The position numbers and the translations under genes were made by a program. Of a DNA stretch of 64,000 bases, positions 33,028-43,853 are shown one piece after another. Under the pieces are notes generated by a model, which saw only the letters and a program-made list of their open reading frames with translations, was not told where the DNA came from and made no database searches. The DNA comes from Chrysaora quinquecirrha. Lineage: Eukaryota > Cnidaria > Scyphozoa > Semaeostomeae > Pelagiidae. Each line of letters opens with the position of its first letter. Positions within the stretch are counted from its first letter, which is position 1. The stretch is from assembly GCA_014526335.1 (NCBI GenBank), contig JACTAT010000052.1, positions 5,325,221-5,389,220 on the forward strand. Direction: 5' to 3'.

Positions 33028-34485
33028 TTCGGACATTGCTACAGCGTTGCTATTTTTTGATTCTCACAGCTTTTTTTTATTTTTTTTTGTACATTGTATC
33101 ATATTTTACATGTAAACCTGCGGCAACACGTGCGAATTTTCGCTTGAAATGACAACCGCGACACGCGACCATAAAAACTAAAAGTCGCACGTGTACTAGC
33201 CTTGGATAGATTTTCGAACAAAATGCTCATAGGCAGGGAATATATCAGAAAAATCTAGCAATGTTTGCTGTCAAACTTTTCTCTTCAGAAACCAGTTATT
33301 AATGACCTATGGTACAAAATGAAACCTGGCACCTTTTCAAAAATACCCCTAAGTCACGTGATCGATGACGTCATATTTAACAGTCATAAAAATCAAATTT
33401 CGTCATATACTTAATCTGAATAGCTCATTCGAAAGATATCGAGCACTGATTTGGTTGAACTTTTTGCGAAATGTTTTTGCTTGTCGAAAACAATGTCGCA
33501 GCGTGTAGCGGGTGTTGCCGCATTGGCGACGCAACACATTGCATTGTTTTTCGCGCGACTTGCTGAAAATTTTCTAGGACCCATTCTTCTTTCCGCGCAA
33601 GTTGATTGTCAGGAGATTTTCAAGGTGTCGTGTCGCTAGAACAGGTGAAAAATCGCAAGTGAAACCGCGGTCAACCCTATCAGTTAGTTCTACAAACATT
33701 AAAGATTAAAAAGTTAAAAACTAGCCGTTAACACAATTAAGGGAGTGCTGCTCCGAGGCAGAATGCAACTCGAATGCAAGTATTGCAGGAGACTGCCATG
33801 AGTATATCGAAACCTAGTCAATAGAATAAACAGTGTTTACTCTATTGACTATGATCGAAGTGAATATAAAGGGTTATGGTTGTGTACTAGCAAGTAGTTT
33901 AAATTGAACAAGAGTTGTCTTTGTATTGCATAACCAATTTTACAAACTTAACAAAAAGAGTCAGTAAAATGAAAAACAAAATATTCGATCAGGTATTTGA
34001 CAAAATTAAGTTTTCAATGATCAAAATGGCCGCTTTTGTTATTTTTTAATGGATATAACTTTATTTTCCTTGCTGATTGGTGTTAAATACCCTCTCACTA
34101 GTTATTTTGCTTCGAACTCGCAGCTTTGCCTCCACTTTGACGCCATTTTGTTGTTCGCAGGAAGAAATGGACAGACAACAACCGCAACAACAGTGCCGCA
34201 AACACAAACACACACACACACAAGTTGACAAATTTCCAGTTTGTGCAAGAATATACTGCTGCTACGCAGGCACTTCGCGCTGCTTCGAAGCAAAAAGAAA
34301 CAATTTCTTCGAGCATTCATTACAAACACAGTAACTGTTCTCCGCCCCACAAATGAGTCCCTTAGGCGAAAATATGGGAGCAGACAGAGAAAAAGAAAAC
34401 AAATCTAATCAGCGTAGCTATATGTGTAGAATGAACATATTATATTAAAGTGAAAATTATGCCGAAACTTCCACTTTCCAGTTCT
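33028..34485. other. Intergenic, no supported gene
   Basis: Contains an (AC)n run at about 34206-34222, overlapping opposite ORFs at 34077-34350 (shadows) and a TGACGTCA palindrome near 33368. Nothing else can be supported. Confidence 0.4.
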
Positions 34486-37446
34486 TTACCATCTTCTTCG
34501 TCTGCCAGTCCAACCCCAATTTTTACATCGACGACGACATCTCCAGCAAGGGTCTATACTTAAACAGCTGTGGCCTGGATCTGTTATAATAACGATAAAG
34601 GGTTTTTTCTATTAACAATATATAAGTGTACACGCTTTTTTTATAAGGAACCACTTTATAAGGAACCTACATGTAGAAGGCCCGAAAATTTAAAGAACTT
34701 ATACCATTAGAGAGAAAATAACTAAAGAAATTTTTATTGTTGAATAGTTTTATCACTGCAAATAATCAAGAATGAGAAAGCCGGTTCCATTCAATTGCAG
34801 TCAAAAATCACATAAATTGTACGTTAAGCATGTATCAAATGTTTCCATGAGTAGTCTGGAGCTTTGCTCACATGCAAGTGTCTCTCTTTTAATGTTAAGA
34901 ACACTGTATATGCAGTAAAAATTAAGGAACTATTGGACTTTTTGAACTACAATTGCCTCAAAAGAGGTCCAAAAATGAGGAACTTTAAGAACTAGGCCTT
35001 TAGGTAGGTTCCTTATAAAAAAAGCGTGTAGTTTTGAAAGAAAACCCACCAAGACTTGGGAAACACCTTTTCCATTTATGACAGATGTCTTTAAGGAAAG
35101 GGCTACAAATCGTTCTCTGAGAAATATGAAGTTCAGATTTTAATAAAACGAGAAGCAATTTATGTTGGCTCTAATTCGGATAAAAAAACTAAAAGACAAA
35201 ATGAAAAGACAATTTGAAAGGACAATTTGGTAGTTTGATAATTTGCTCACATACACTCTTTTTTTTATAAGAACAATTTTATAAGAACACGAGCCTGGAT
35301 TTTGCACAGATTTTAAGAACAAAATAAGAACAAGCTGAGGCTGGGCGTTTTCATAAGCCCTGAAAACATCAGCTAAATATGAAAGTACGACAGTCAGACA
35401 ACGTAAAAAGCAAGCAAACAATGAAATGGACAAGCATGCTCCATTTTTACACAACCCTATTACCACTAAAGACATTCACTGACAGAATCTAGATGTCTCA
35501 GTAACCAAGGAATTAAGAACAGATTAAGAACATTTCGGGCTCAAAAAGGGCAAAAACTTAAGAACAGCCAGCCTCAATCAAAATTTCCTGGTTCTTATAA
35601 AAAAAAGAGTGTAAATGGCATGCGGTTCATGCTTTCAGTTTGCCTATTCATTTTGCTGTACAAGAATGGCTTTTCATATTGTAGTATCAAAACGTCTATT
35701 AATTTTGCTATTTCATGTACTTTATCGAAATGACTTTTCATTTTGTCTGTTCAGTTTTGGTATTCGAAATGTCTATTCAAATTGTCTATTCGAAATGTCT
35801 ATTCGACGAAATGTCCTTTCGAAACGTCTAATCTTAATGTCTATTCGATTTGGTCTGAGCTGAGGCTTGAGTTCCTTAATTTTTCGACAAAATGAGGCTG
35901 AAGTTCCTTATATTTGAACGCAAGATTTTCCTTGAAAAGATTGAAAATCTATGTCCCCAATTTAAATCGATCCCAACAAATGAACAAAAATTCATATATC
36001 CAATGACATGCGAAAATGAAACTTTGATAAAAGATACAAGCGAATTCATTTCAACTATATATGATAAACGCTTACAAGCAAATTAAAAAAAAAAAAAGAA
36101 AAAAAAAACTAGAGCTTTTTAGAACCTTAATTTTTATTAACACTCAACTGTCATGTAACTTACGTATCTTTTTCTAATTAACATTGTATTTTGTTATGTT
36201 GTAGTGTAGTTGTAGACCATGTATCACATGATATAGCGTCGAATTTGAAAAAAAAAAAAAAAATTGTTCCTTGTCATGACATATGTTTGAATACTAATTT
36301 TTACAGCAAATTCATATAAATTTGCTTCATTTTCTAACTTTTAATATAAATGGAGTCTTTTTGGCAGAACGATGGGAAATATATTGTTATTCTGTTATTT
36401 TCTGTACAAATAGTCTTGCTCTTGAAAAAATTCATTCCTAGTTTTTCATCCAGCCTCGACAGTGCCTTAAAGTTCCTTAATTTTTTGGGAATTGTCAGCC
36501 TTGAGTTCCTTATAAAGGTGTTCCTTATAAAAAAAGCGTGTAGGGAGAAAAAGTGACGAAAATCAGGGGCAAAACGAACCTTGACGTTTAACATCTTTCT
36601 CACGTGTAAGGAGATCTTCTACATCATCATCGACTTCTTCCTCTTCGTTTGCGCCTAAATCAGAATTTTCGGAGTTACGGCGTTTGTATACTTTAGAAGA
36701 TTCAGTTAAAATCTCCAATACAAGGAGGGGCTTGAAGTTATGTGGAGTCAGGAGGGGCTTGAAGTTATGTGGAGAAAGGGGGTGGTGCTATCAACCTTTT
36801 ACTGCAGAGCAGAGGTATAACAATTTTCAATAGGTTCCAACATTAGTTGTTTCACGAAGTGAAAATTCGGTCGGCCATCCCTCGTTTGCAAAAAAATTAT
36901 TACAGTAATAACGGACAAACTTGAAGGGCAATTCAGTGGAATCCCGCACACCTTTTGACGGGCGCGGGATCTCTATTGTTTTCACAGAAATCTCTTTAAA
37001 AACGGTGCAGAAAGAAATAAGAATGTGGTTCTCATTCTCATATTATTAGGGTCCTCGTAGGAGTTGGGGGTTAAAGAGGGTGCAGATGGGGGTTTAAGTG
37101 TTATTGGACAATTTTCTGAACTGTCAAGTGTTAAAGAAGCAAAATTTTACAGTTAACTGTAATATTAAATTTTATAGAGATTTAAGAGTAACACAGTATG
37201 TTTCATCATTTTCTTCTTTATTATCGTCATCATCATCATCAATGATGGTAAAATCATAATCATCATTGTCATTATCACTATCATCATCAATCACCAACAC
37301 TACCACCATCATCATCATCATCATCTTCATTGTTTCGTCATCATCAACAAAATGATCAATTAATCAAGGTATCATTGTCATCGTCATAATCATGATGATC
37401 GAAACCATGATCATGATTGTCAGTATCATCATTTTCATCATAATCT

Positions 37447-37495
<49 letters not shown>

Positions 37496-37907
37496 ATATC
37501 ATCATCAATATGAAGGTAATTTATCAAAACTATCATCACGATCGTGGACGAAATCATGAAAAGTTAGTCAGCAACCTCAAAAAGAAAAAAATGTGGCAGG
37601 ATATTGTAAAACCAAGTCATTTTCCTTTCATAAATGGTGGGTTTTCTGTGCCATGGAATCACTACATGCTGCACAAATAATTAAACTGTTAGCTGTTTTT
37701 CGACTTAATTTTTAAGTGTTAAATGTTAATTCATGAATTTTTTTGAAGTTAACTGTTTGGTTGACCCCCCCCCCCATCTGGACCCTCGTTAAAGAGGCAA
37801 TGAAAAATCAACTGTACTTACTGCAAAATGCAAATGCGAACCCAAGAACAAGAACCAGAACCCAAAATGTCTTCATTTTTTGAAGTCTTTTCGCAGATCA
37901 AAAACTC
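34486..37907 (-). CDS. Secreted cationic Cys/Trp/Arg-rich peptide precursor (AMP-like), minus-strand gene
   Basis: Three coding exons: 37907-37822 (ATG at 37876; 5' part is leader after an AG acceptor), 36654-36580 and 34553-34486. The phases agree throughout and the 65-codon product is intact. Residues 1-18 are a signal peptide (MKTFWVLVLVLGFAFAFC). Next is an acidic pro-segment with a Glu-Glu-Glu-Glu-Val-Asp-Asp-Asp run, ending KDVKRQ. The mature part starts DPCWRCRRRCKNWGWTG and ends RRRRW, with three Cys and net charge of about +8. KR followed by Gln suggests dibasic cleavage and possibly an N-terminal pyroglutamate. Introns hold MITEs B1 and D1 and the E1 relative. The layout is that of antimicrobial peptide precursors; I cannot name the family. 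It is divergent to the paralogue at 40099. Confidence 0.82.
34631..35028. mobile_element. TA-flanked MITE, 'AAGGAAC' type (copy B1)
   Basis: Ends CACGCTTTTTTTATAAGGAA and TTCCTTATAAAAAAAGCGTG are flanked by TA (34629-34630, 35029-35030). The left end carries two tandem TTATAAGGAACC motifs. A second copy starts at 63924 with the same first 75 bp or so. It lies in the last intron of the minus-strand AMP-like gene. Confidence 0.85.
35254..35611. mobile_element. TA-flanked MITE, 'AAGAAC' type (copy D1)
   Basis: Ends CACTCTTTTTTTTATAAGAAC and GTTCTTATAAAAAAAAGAGTG are flanked by TA (35252-35253, 35612-35613). AAGAAC recurs at least six times inside. In the last intron of the minus-strand AMP-like gene. 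Confidence 0.85.
36350..36540. mobile_element. TA-MITE relative (copy E1)
   Basis: The right end carries two TTCCTTATAAA motifs and ends AGCGTG followed by TA. It is the complement of the B1 left end. The body matches E2 at 20540. The left boundary is unclear; GAGTTCCTTAATTTTTCG near 35870 may be its remnant. Confidence 0.6.
37205..37505. repeat. (ATC/CAT)n microsatellite in the AMP-like gene intron
   Basis: Interrupted CATCAT runs. In intron 1 of the minus-strand peptide gene. A second C/T-poor tract ends in a nine-C run near 37765. Confidence 0.85.
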
Positions 37908-37964
37908 CTGAAGTACAGAACAAAGAAGTTCAGATTTTAATAAATGGGATACAGTACACTGGTA

Positions 37965-38580
37965 TAATAGATGACACCAAGATAAAATAAGAGAACTAAG
38001 ATAGTCTAACTTGTGCATAGTTTATCCCCAGGCAAAGTGACGTTTCTAACCAGGCAATTTCTATTTTTGTAACAAGACTCCTATAGGCTACTGTTGCGGT
38101 TTGGTCCCGGATTGGTAGCCACTCAATGCTCCCCTCTTTCTCTCTTCAAACAGCCCTCTACTAAAGTTTGTTTTGTCCGCCATTACTTCTGTTCAGAATT
38201 GCAAATTTGCCGCCGTTGGAAATAGCTTCTGCGCACGCGCCCGTGCATTAAGAAACATTTTGCCGGACTTACCGAAGTTCATCTCTCCAACAAGAAATAG
38301 AAACTGAAGCACTTTACGTCGTCACATTGCTTAGGATAAACCTGTGCAAGATATCAAACTACCCGATATTAAAAGGCAGTAACTTTAGTTTCTTTTGAAC
38401 CAACTGGTGAAATTTGTGCATCGAAAGAATCATCAATGTCTGGACGAAGAAATTATACAGTTGTTTTGATATATATACTATGCTCGCAAAATCCAAAAGA
38501 AGCATGAATCAAATTGGCTAAAATGACAAGATTCAGTTGGACTATCTTGGTTCTCTTATTTTATCTTGATGACACATACA
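37965..38580. promoter_or_regulatory. Shared head-to-head upstream region of the two AMP-like genes
   Basis: About 40 bp recur in inverted orientation: minus strand at about 38012-37973 and plus strand at about 38535-38575, both carrying ACTATCTTRGTTCTCTTATT then TTATCTTG. In the minus-strand gene this block directly precedes TATACCAGTGTACTGTATCC and the splice acceptor. In the plus-strand gene the equivalent acceptor-side block (TATACCAGTATACTGTATCC, about 40058) is 1.5 kb away. This marks the pair as an inverted duplication with transcription starts or leader exons near the blocks. No binding site was identified. Confidence 0.5.
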
Positions 38581-38754
38581 TGGAAAAATACAAGAGCTTT
38601 CGGTATGTCGGAACTTAGAATAACTTGGAATAACTTACCTTCAGAAAAATACCATCCGAACACCAACTGCTCCCAACTGAATGACACGGAAAGTCTCATT
38701 TTGCCTGCTTAAATAATATAAGATCATTCTATAAATTCTTCCTCCCGTTAAACA

Positions 38755-39500
38755 GACCAGGGGGGGTACTTCAATTGTTCATTATCGCCCAAATTGGTAA
38801 ATTTCTTCCGCTGGTTCAATAGAGTCTATATTGTTCAAGGGAAGAAATGAAGGCATTTAAATTGCAATATACTGCATGTATGCAAAAAATAATGGAAATA
38901 AATAGATAAGGATAATAAAGCGGATTTTTTTTTCTTTTTTGTTTCTTTTCTTTTCTCTGGTCTTTTTGTTATTTGTTTGTTTGTATTAGAGTATACACAC
39001 ATATTATACTAAGCAGCCATGCCTGTAAAAAGGTAGTGTGGAATTGCGGATTAAAAAAAGAAAAAAAACTCAATGTTTCTTCCGCTGGTTGAAAAGAGCG
39101 GAAGATTTTCCCATAAATGCACTGTTTAGCCGGGGGGTACTTCATTGTTCAAGGGAAGAAATGAAGGCATTTAAATTGCAGTGAGAATACTGCATGTATG
39201 CAAAAAATAATGGAAATAAATAGATAAGGATATAAAATTCAATGTTTCTTCCGCTGGTTGAAAAGAGCTGAAGATTTTCCCATAAAGGCACTGTTTAGCA
39301 GGGGGGGGGGCGGGTACTTCATTGTTTAACGGAAGAAATGAAGGCATTTAAGTTGCAGTGAGAATACTGTATACAAAAAAATAACGAAAATAAATAGATA
39401 AGAATAATAAAACTCAATGTTTCTTCCGCTGGTTGAAAAGAGCGGAAGATTTTCCCATAAAGGCACTGTTTAGCCGGGGGGGGGTACTTCATTGTTCAAA
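38755..39500. repeat. Tandem repeat of ~174 bp in the 5' intron of the plus-strand AMP-like gene
   Basis: Units contain GGGGGGTACTTCATTGTTCA, GAAGAAATGAAGGCATTTAA and TTTCTTCCGCTGGTTGAAAAG. GTACTTCATTGTT starts near 39137, 39314 and 39484, with an earlier unit near 38766. A related phrase recurs at about 41485-41530 in the intron between the two alternative last exons. Confidence 0.8.
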
Positions 39501-39623
39501 TGACTAGACGTGCCGCCCCGTTTTTCCAAACCCGTCCATGTCTTCCGATAAATTATGTCATCCGTGGTACCCATAACCCATGTATAGAAAAACAACGAAA
39601 TTCTTCACCCATTTGTACCAATA

Positions 39624-40012
39624 CACGTTTTTTTATAAGAAACCGGTTTATAAGAAACGTAGAACTAGACACCCTAAAAGTTAAGAAACTTTTAGAACTA
39701 GGAGGAAGGAGTTAAGAAACTTAAGAAATTTTTGTGTCAGTTTTCCAACATACTGATTTCACATTTGTGGACGTAGTAATCAATTCTCAAGCATTTCCGT
39801 GCGATTTCTCGCACCCAGCATGGCCAATTCTTTGTAATACAATAATATTAATAATTTGCTTGCTATATTCACGTTTTTTTATCGTTTTACTGCAATTTTT
39901 TCCATTAAATTAAGAAACTGTCATGAAACTTTTAGCACTAAAATTGGGCCAAAAATTAAGAAACTTTTAGAACTAGGCCACGAGCCAGGTTTCTTATAAA
40001 AAATGAAACGTG
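39624..40012. mobile_element. TA-flanked MITE, 'AAGAAAC' type (copy A2)
   Basis: Ends CACGTTTTTTTATAAGAAACC and GGTTTCTTATAAAA..ACGTG are flanked by TA (39622-39623, 40013-40014). TTAAGAAACTTTTAGAACTA recurs inside, as in A1. It ends 86 bp before the leader/signal exon acceptor of the plus-strand AMP-like gene. Confidence 0.85.
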
Positions 40013-40098
40013 TACGAGTTCCAAAAAGATAAATACATTTTCACGCAGCTAACTTTATACCAGTATACTGTATCCCTTGTTTTTTTTTTGTATTTCAG

Positions 40099-41227
40099 GA
40101 ATTGTTGATCTTATTTTGAAGTCGAGAGAGCTTGAAAAAATGAAGACAATTTGGCTTATGGTTCTTGTTCTGGGGCTTGCATTTGCACTTTTTTGCAGTA
40201 AGTAGGATTTTCATTACATCTTTGCATTGAACATTGCGTACAGTCAGAACTAGCTGTAGCTACCCCTACTAGAGGGGGGCTTTCGGGGTAGCCAATCTAA
40301 ACCCAAAAACCCGGAAGAAAATCGGAACAAACCCAAAAAAAACCCGGATGGCCTTAGTTTCAACTACTATTTTAAAAATTTTACATATTGATATCCTTTG
40401 TGGGGTTTAAAACCCGAAAACCCGCAGATTTTTACTACAACATCTGAAACCGGAGCTAGGAAAATGGCAAAACCTGTTGCCCGTCAAATATACTTGACCC
40501 GAAAACCCGCACAATTTTTTGGAAAACCCCGAAAACCCGAGGGCGAAATCGGCCAAACCCGGAACCCGTGAAACCCCAAAGCCCCCCTCACATATGCGTT
40601 CTGGCAACTAGTTCTTTTTTGATGGGAACTTATCGACGCACAGTTAGTTGCAAAAAGTTGGGCATGTTCTATTTGTCTATTTTTGCGATTAGTTGACAAC
40701 TGATTCCCGTCAGTCGCAGTCGACATGCGCGCTCTTACGACCTGATAAATTGTATCAAAAAAGCTCTGACTAGATGTGGACATGTCGACATGAGTTAGCT
40801 AGCAGTTACGACTGGTTGGCGTTAGTTCTATCGTATCATAAGTCGACATAACCCTAGCTTTTTAGGGACCCAAAAATGGCTCTACCGAGCGTTTAAAAAA
40901 ACTCTTACTCTAAATCATGATTAATGTTCCAATTTAGGTGCAGAAGAGGAAGAAGTCGATGATGATGGAAATGATTTCGATGGGCCTTATGAGGATGAGA
41001 AAGACGTTGAACAACAAGGTTCGTTTTAGCCCGTGATTTTGGCACTTTTTCGTAGCTTTTACGTTTAATATAATAGGTGTGTACCAAATCTTGGTGGGTT
41101 TTCCACCAAAATTACATTTTGTTACATTTTTAATACAGATCCCGGCTGCGACAAAGCAAGCTCCTGCACCAGATGTCGTCGTCGATGTAACAATTGGGGA
41201 TGGCGTGGCAGAAGAAGAAGATGGTAA
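40099..41227 (+). CDS. Secreted cationic Cys/Trp/Arg-rich peptide precursor (AMP-like), plus-strand gene, isoform 1
   Basis: Exons 40099-40197 (ATG at 40140), 40938-41018 and 41139-41227, with consistent phases (1, 1) and GT/AG borders; 75 codons. The signal peptide is MKTIWLMVLVLGLAFALFC. The acidic pro-segment (about 26 residues) has five Glu/Val then three Asp and ends KDVEQQ. The C-terminal part starts DPGCDKASSCTRCRRRC, continues NNWGWRG and ends RRRRW: four Cys, net charge about +8. Unlike the minus-strand paralogue there is no KR before the Gln, so processing may differ. Secretion and microbial-membrane action are inferred from the architecture; a signalling peptide is the alternative. 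The stop lies inside what would otherwise look like a splice donor (ATGGTAAAG). Confidence 0.85.
40270..40591. mobile_element. Inverted-repeat element with AGGGGGGCTTT ends, in AMP-like intron
   Basis: Begins AGGGGGGCTTTCGGGG and ends CCCCAAAGCCCCCCT. The interior is rich in AACCCGAAAACCC. The left part recurs at about 44886-45003 and 47786-47908, each cut off by satellite. Confidence 0.75.
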
Positions 41228-41643
41228 AGAACGGAAAGGTGGAAGGGAGAACTTCAATTTCTGGCTTTTACTTGCATACTTTTCTTGAATTTTTGTTGTT
41301 TTTCATTTCATTGCTGAAGTATGCCGTACTGATCAGTTGTGTTTCTGTTTCTCTCTTCTCATATAAGTTCAGTTGATGGACCTGACCGACCAATAAGCAT
41401 TGTTTGACGTTACAACCCAAGTTACAACCCCATTAGCCAATCAGGGGCAAACACAAAAGTTTCTCATTATAAATAGTAAAATAAGTTGGGGGGGGAGGGT
41501 ACTTCCATTGTTCTTTACTAGATGTGTCGCCCAAATGGGTAACTTTCTCAGCAAAAATTTTCCTACATTTAGGTTTGTTTTTCGTAAAGAATCACTACAA
41601 ATGATTTCGATATATTGCTAACATGGTTAACCTTTTACAACAG

Positions 41644-41708
41644 ACCCCGATCAGTGCACCTATCGCCGATGTAACCGTTGGACCTGGGGCAGAAGAAGAA
41701 GATGGTAA
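41644..41708 (+). CDS. Alternative last exon of the plus-strand AMP-like gene (isoform 2)
   Basis: After an AG acceptor in the same phase as the 41139 exon it reads DPDQCTYRRCNRWTWG then RRRRW and TAA. Joined to exon 2 it gives a 67-residue precursor with only two Cys in the mature part. The first exon ends in a stop, so the two must be alternatives. The 3' flank GTAAAGAACGGAAAGGTGGA is the same after both exons, showing a local duplication with a period of about 505 bp. Confidence 0.78.
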
Positions 41709-42240
41709 AGAACGGAAAGGTGGAAGGGAGAACTTCAATTGATGTCCTATGCATACTTTTATTTTCTGTTTGTTTGTTGCTTATGTAAAATTACGAAAAT
41801 ATGCTGTGTTGATCTATTGTGTTTTTCTGTTTCTCTTCTCTTGTGTCTGTTCACCTAAGGAGCACTTTTTAGAAACGACCATTAAAGCTCTTTTTAGCCT
41901 CAGGGGGCTTATTTTGGAAGTTTGAAGAAGTTGGCCTATCTAAATCTAAATCTCATTTTCTCTCATACTGCACGTCATTTTTGCAATATAAAATAGTATA
42001 CAACTGCGGATAAACTCACCATCGTGACATCAATGTTACTTTTCATCATAATTTTACATTTTTCAATGGACTTTGAAAGGAAAGTTCGATAAACTTCGTT
42101 GTTGGTTGAAGTGCAAATATTTGATGAAGATGAAGTTGATCTGCATCTCTGTTCTCTGACATGAGGAAGTACTTCATGTTTTAATTTCCCGCTAAATCGC
42201 TAATTTTGATTGGATAAGAAGAATTTGAGTGAAAACGAGA
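41709..42240. other. Intergenic, minor repeats only
   Basis: Contains a GGGGGCTTATTTTGG phrase (about 41906) like that at 54.2-54.6 kb, and about 42110-42245 resembles 28840-28925. No gene seen. Confidence 0.45.
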
Positions 42241-42923
42241 CTTGGGCTGGGCCAAGCTGGCCAAAGAGTCAAAGGGTCAAAACATTTTTTTCAAACATAT
42301 ATTATTTGTTTACACGTATTTGGCCATCTTTCCAACATTACTTGTCAAACATTGCTTTTATTTTGACCAACTTTGACAACTTGCGATATTTCAGCACCAA
42401 GCGACATTTCTTAGAAACGTGTAAAGAAACTAAAAAATTGATCCAGTACTGAAAAAAATCTTCAGATTTTGAGTATTGAAAGTTTCTTAAGAGTTTCTTG
42501 AATATCCATATTGGCAAAATAGTTAATCTATCTGAATGATGTTCCGAACCCATTTATCCATCGTATTTGAATGCATATGGGTTTCCTGTTTGTCTGCTTG
42601 TCACAGGAATGCTTTATTGCAGACGAAACACGGAAAATAAAAGAAAATTTATTGCTGTCCGAGGTTAAACGTTTCCTACGTAAAAAATTTCCAGTACTGG
42701 AGTTTCTTAAATATTTGGCCATGCGAGAGTCTGGGTTTCTTATAAAGAGTTTCTTACGTGTATCAAGAGTACATAATGTTTGAACGTTTTGCCACATCCA
42801 AAAACTTTGCTCATCCAAATTTTTTGTTTTCGTCAAGCAGAAAATTTTTTCGAACTTTTTCAAAAACGTCGCGCCACAAATTCTGCTTACTTTTTCTGTC
42901 AAGCAATTTCAGGAGCAATTTTT
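42241..42923. mobile_element. Mixed MITE fragments: GTTTGACC family and an AAGAAAC-type remnant
   Basis: GGCCAAAGAGTCAAAGGGTC and CATTACTTGTCAAACATTGC belong to the GTTTGACC family. AAACGTGTAAAGAAAC (about 42415) to GTTTCTTATAAAGAGTTTCT...ACGTGTA (about 42765) look like a decayed TA-MITE inserted in it. Confidence 0.55.
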
Positions 42924-43468
42924 GATCATGTGGCCGCAGGGTTTTTTTAAAGTGCAGTTGTACACAAAATGTGCAGTTCTAAAAATTTTTGTCCAGTTCT
43001 TGAAGATAAATTGTGCAGTTGAGAAGCTGGCATAAAACATACAGTAGTTCCCATTATTTTAAGCATTGTTGTCCTATACTAAATAATAAATGTTATATTT
43101 TTTGCAAAATGGCCTGGTTTCATAGTTAGATTTTGCATATTCCAATCACGAAATGACCACCAGAGCGATTCTAGAGAGATTCTATTGGACTATAAGGATA
43201 GTGTGCAGTTCTAAATTTTTCTTAAAAAAAAAACCTGTGTGGCCGCCTTTCCAACATTGCTTGTCAAACATTTCTTTTACTTTTGACCAATTTTGACAAC
43301 TTGCGACATTTCAACATCTAACAACACTTTGGGCCCTGACCAAACGATCAAACATTTGCAATTTGCTAATCAAGGACAATGTTTTTCCGTTTGGCCACAT
43401 CACAAAACATTGCTCGTCCAACATTTTTTGCTTGATAAAGGCATTTGCTGAGCGAATTCTGCTTTTCC

Positions 43469-43853
43469 AAGGGGGACTCACTATGAATACATGACGGGGG
43501 GTCAGACACAGGCTCTCCCCAAAAAACCCAACAATACACATATTTCAGGAATTTCATACCCCAAAAATATACCAAACAATCTTCGTATGTCTCTCCGTAT
43601 CAGGATTTTCACCTTCAATAAGGCTCCCCTGACACCCTATTCAACTGACCCAACCCAGCAAAACACTCTCTTGTTCAGAATATCTGTACTTTGTCGTGAG
43701 TTTTCTTGATTTTTTTGTGAATTAATCCAAAATTATACCAATTTCACTAAATAGAAGACCAAAATTAAACTAAATTCCATTTTTCAGTACCTACCCAAAG
43801 TGTCTGACCCCCCACCATCACTTACCTGTAGCGATAGCAAGTCCCCCTCTGGG
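43469..43853. mobile_element. Inverted-repeat element with AGGGGGACT ends (also at about 46371-46753)
   Basis: Left AGGGGGACTCACTATGAATAC and right GTAGCGATAGCAAGTCCCCCT are inverted, as are subterminal GGGGGGTCAGACAC and GTGTCTGACCCCCC. It sits inside GTTTGACC-family sequence and occurs once in each copy of the 2.9-kb duplication. Plus-strand ORFs of 70-90 codons here are not called. Confidence 0.75.

Noticed and set aside
34098..34350. Opposite ORFs of 72-85 codons around an (AC)n run
   Set aside because: Mutual shadows; no splice or domain support.
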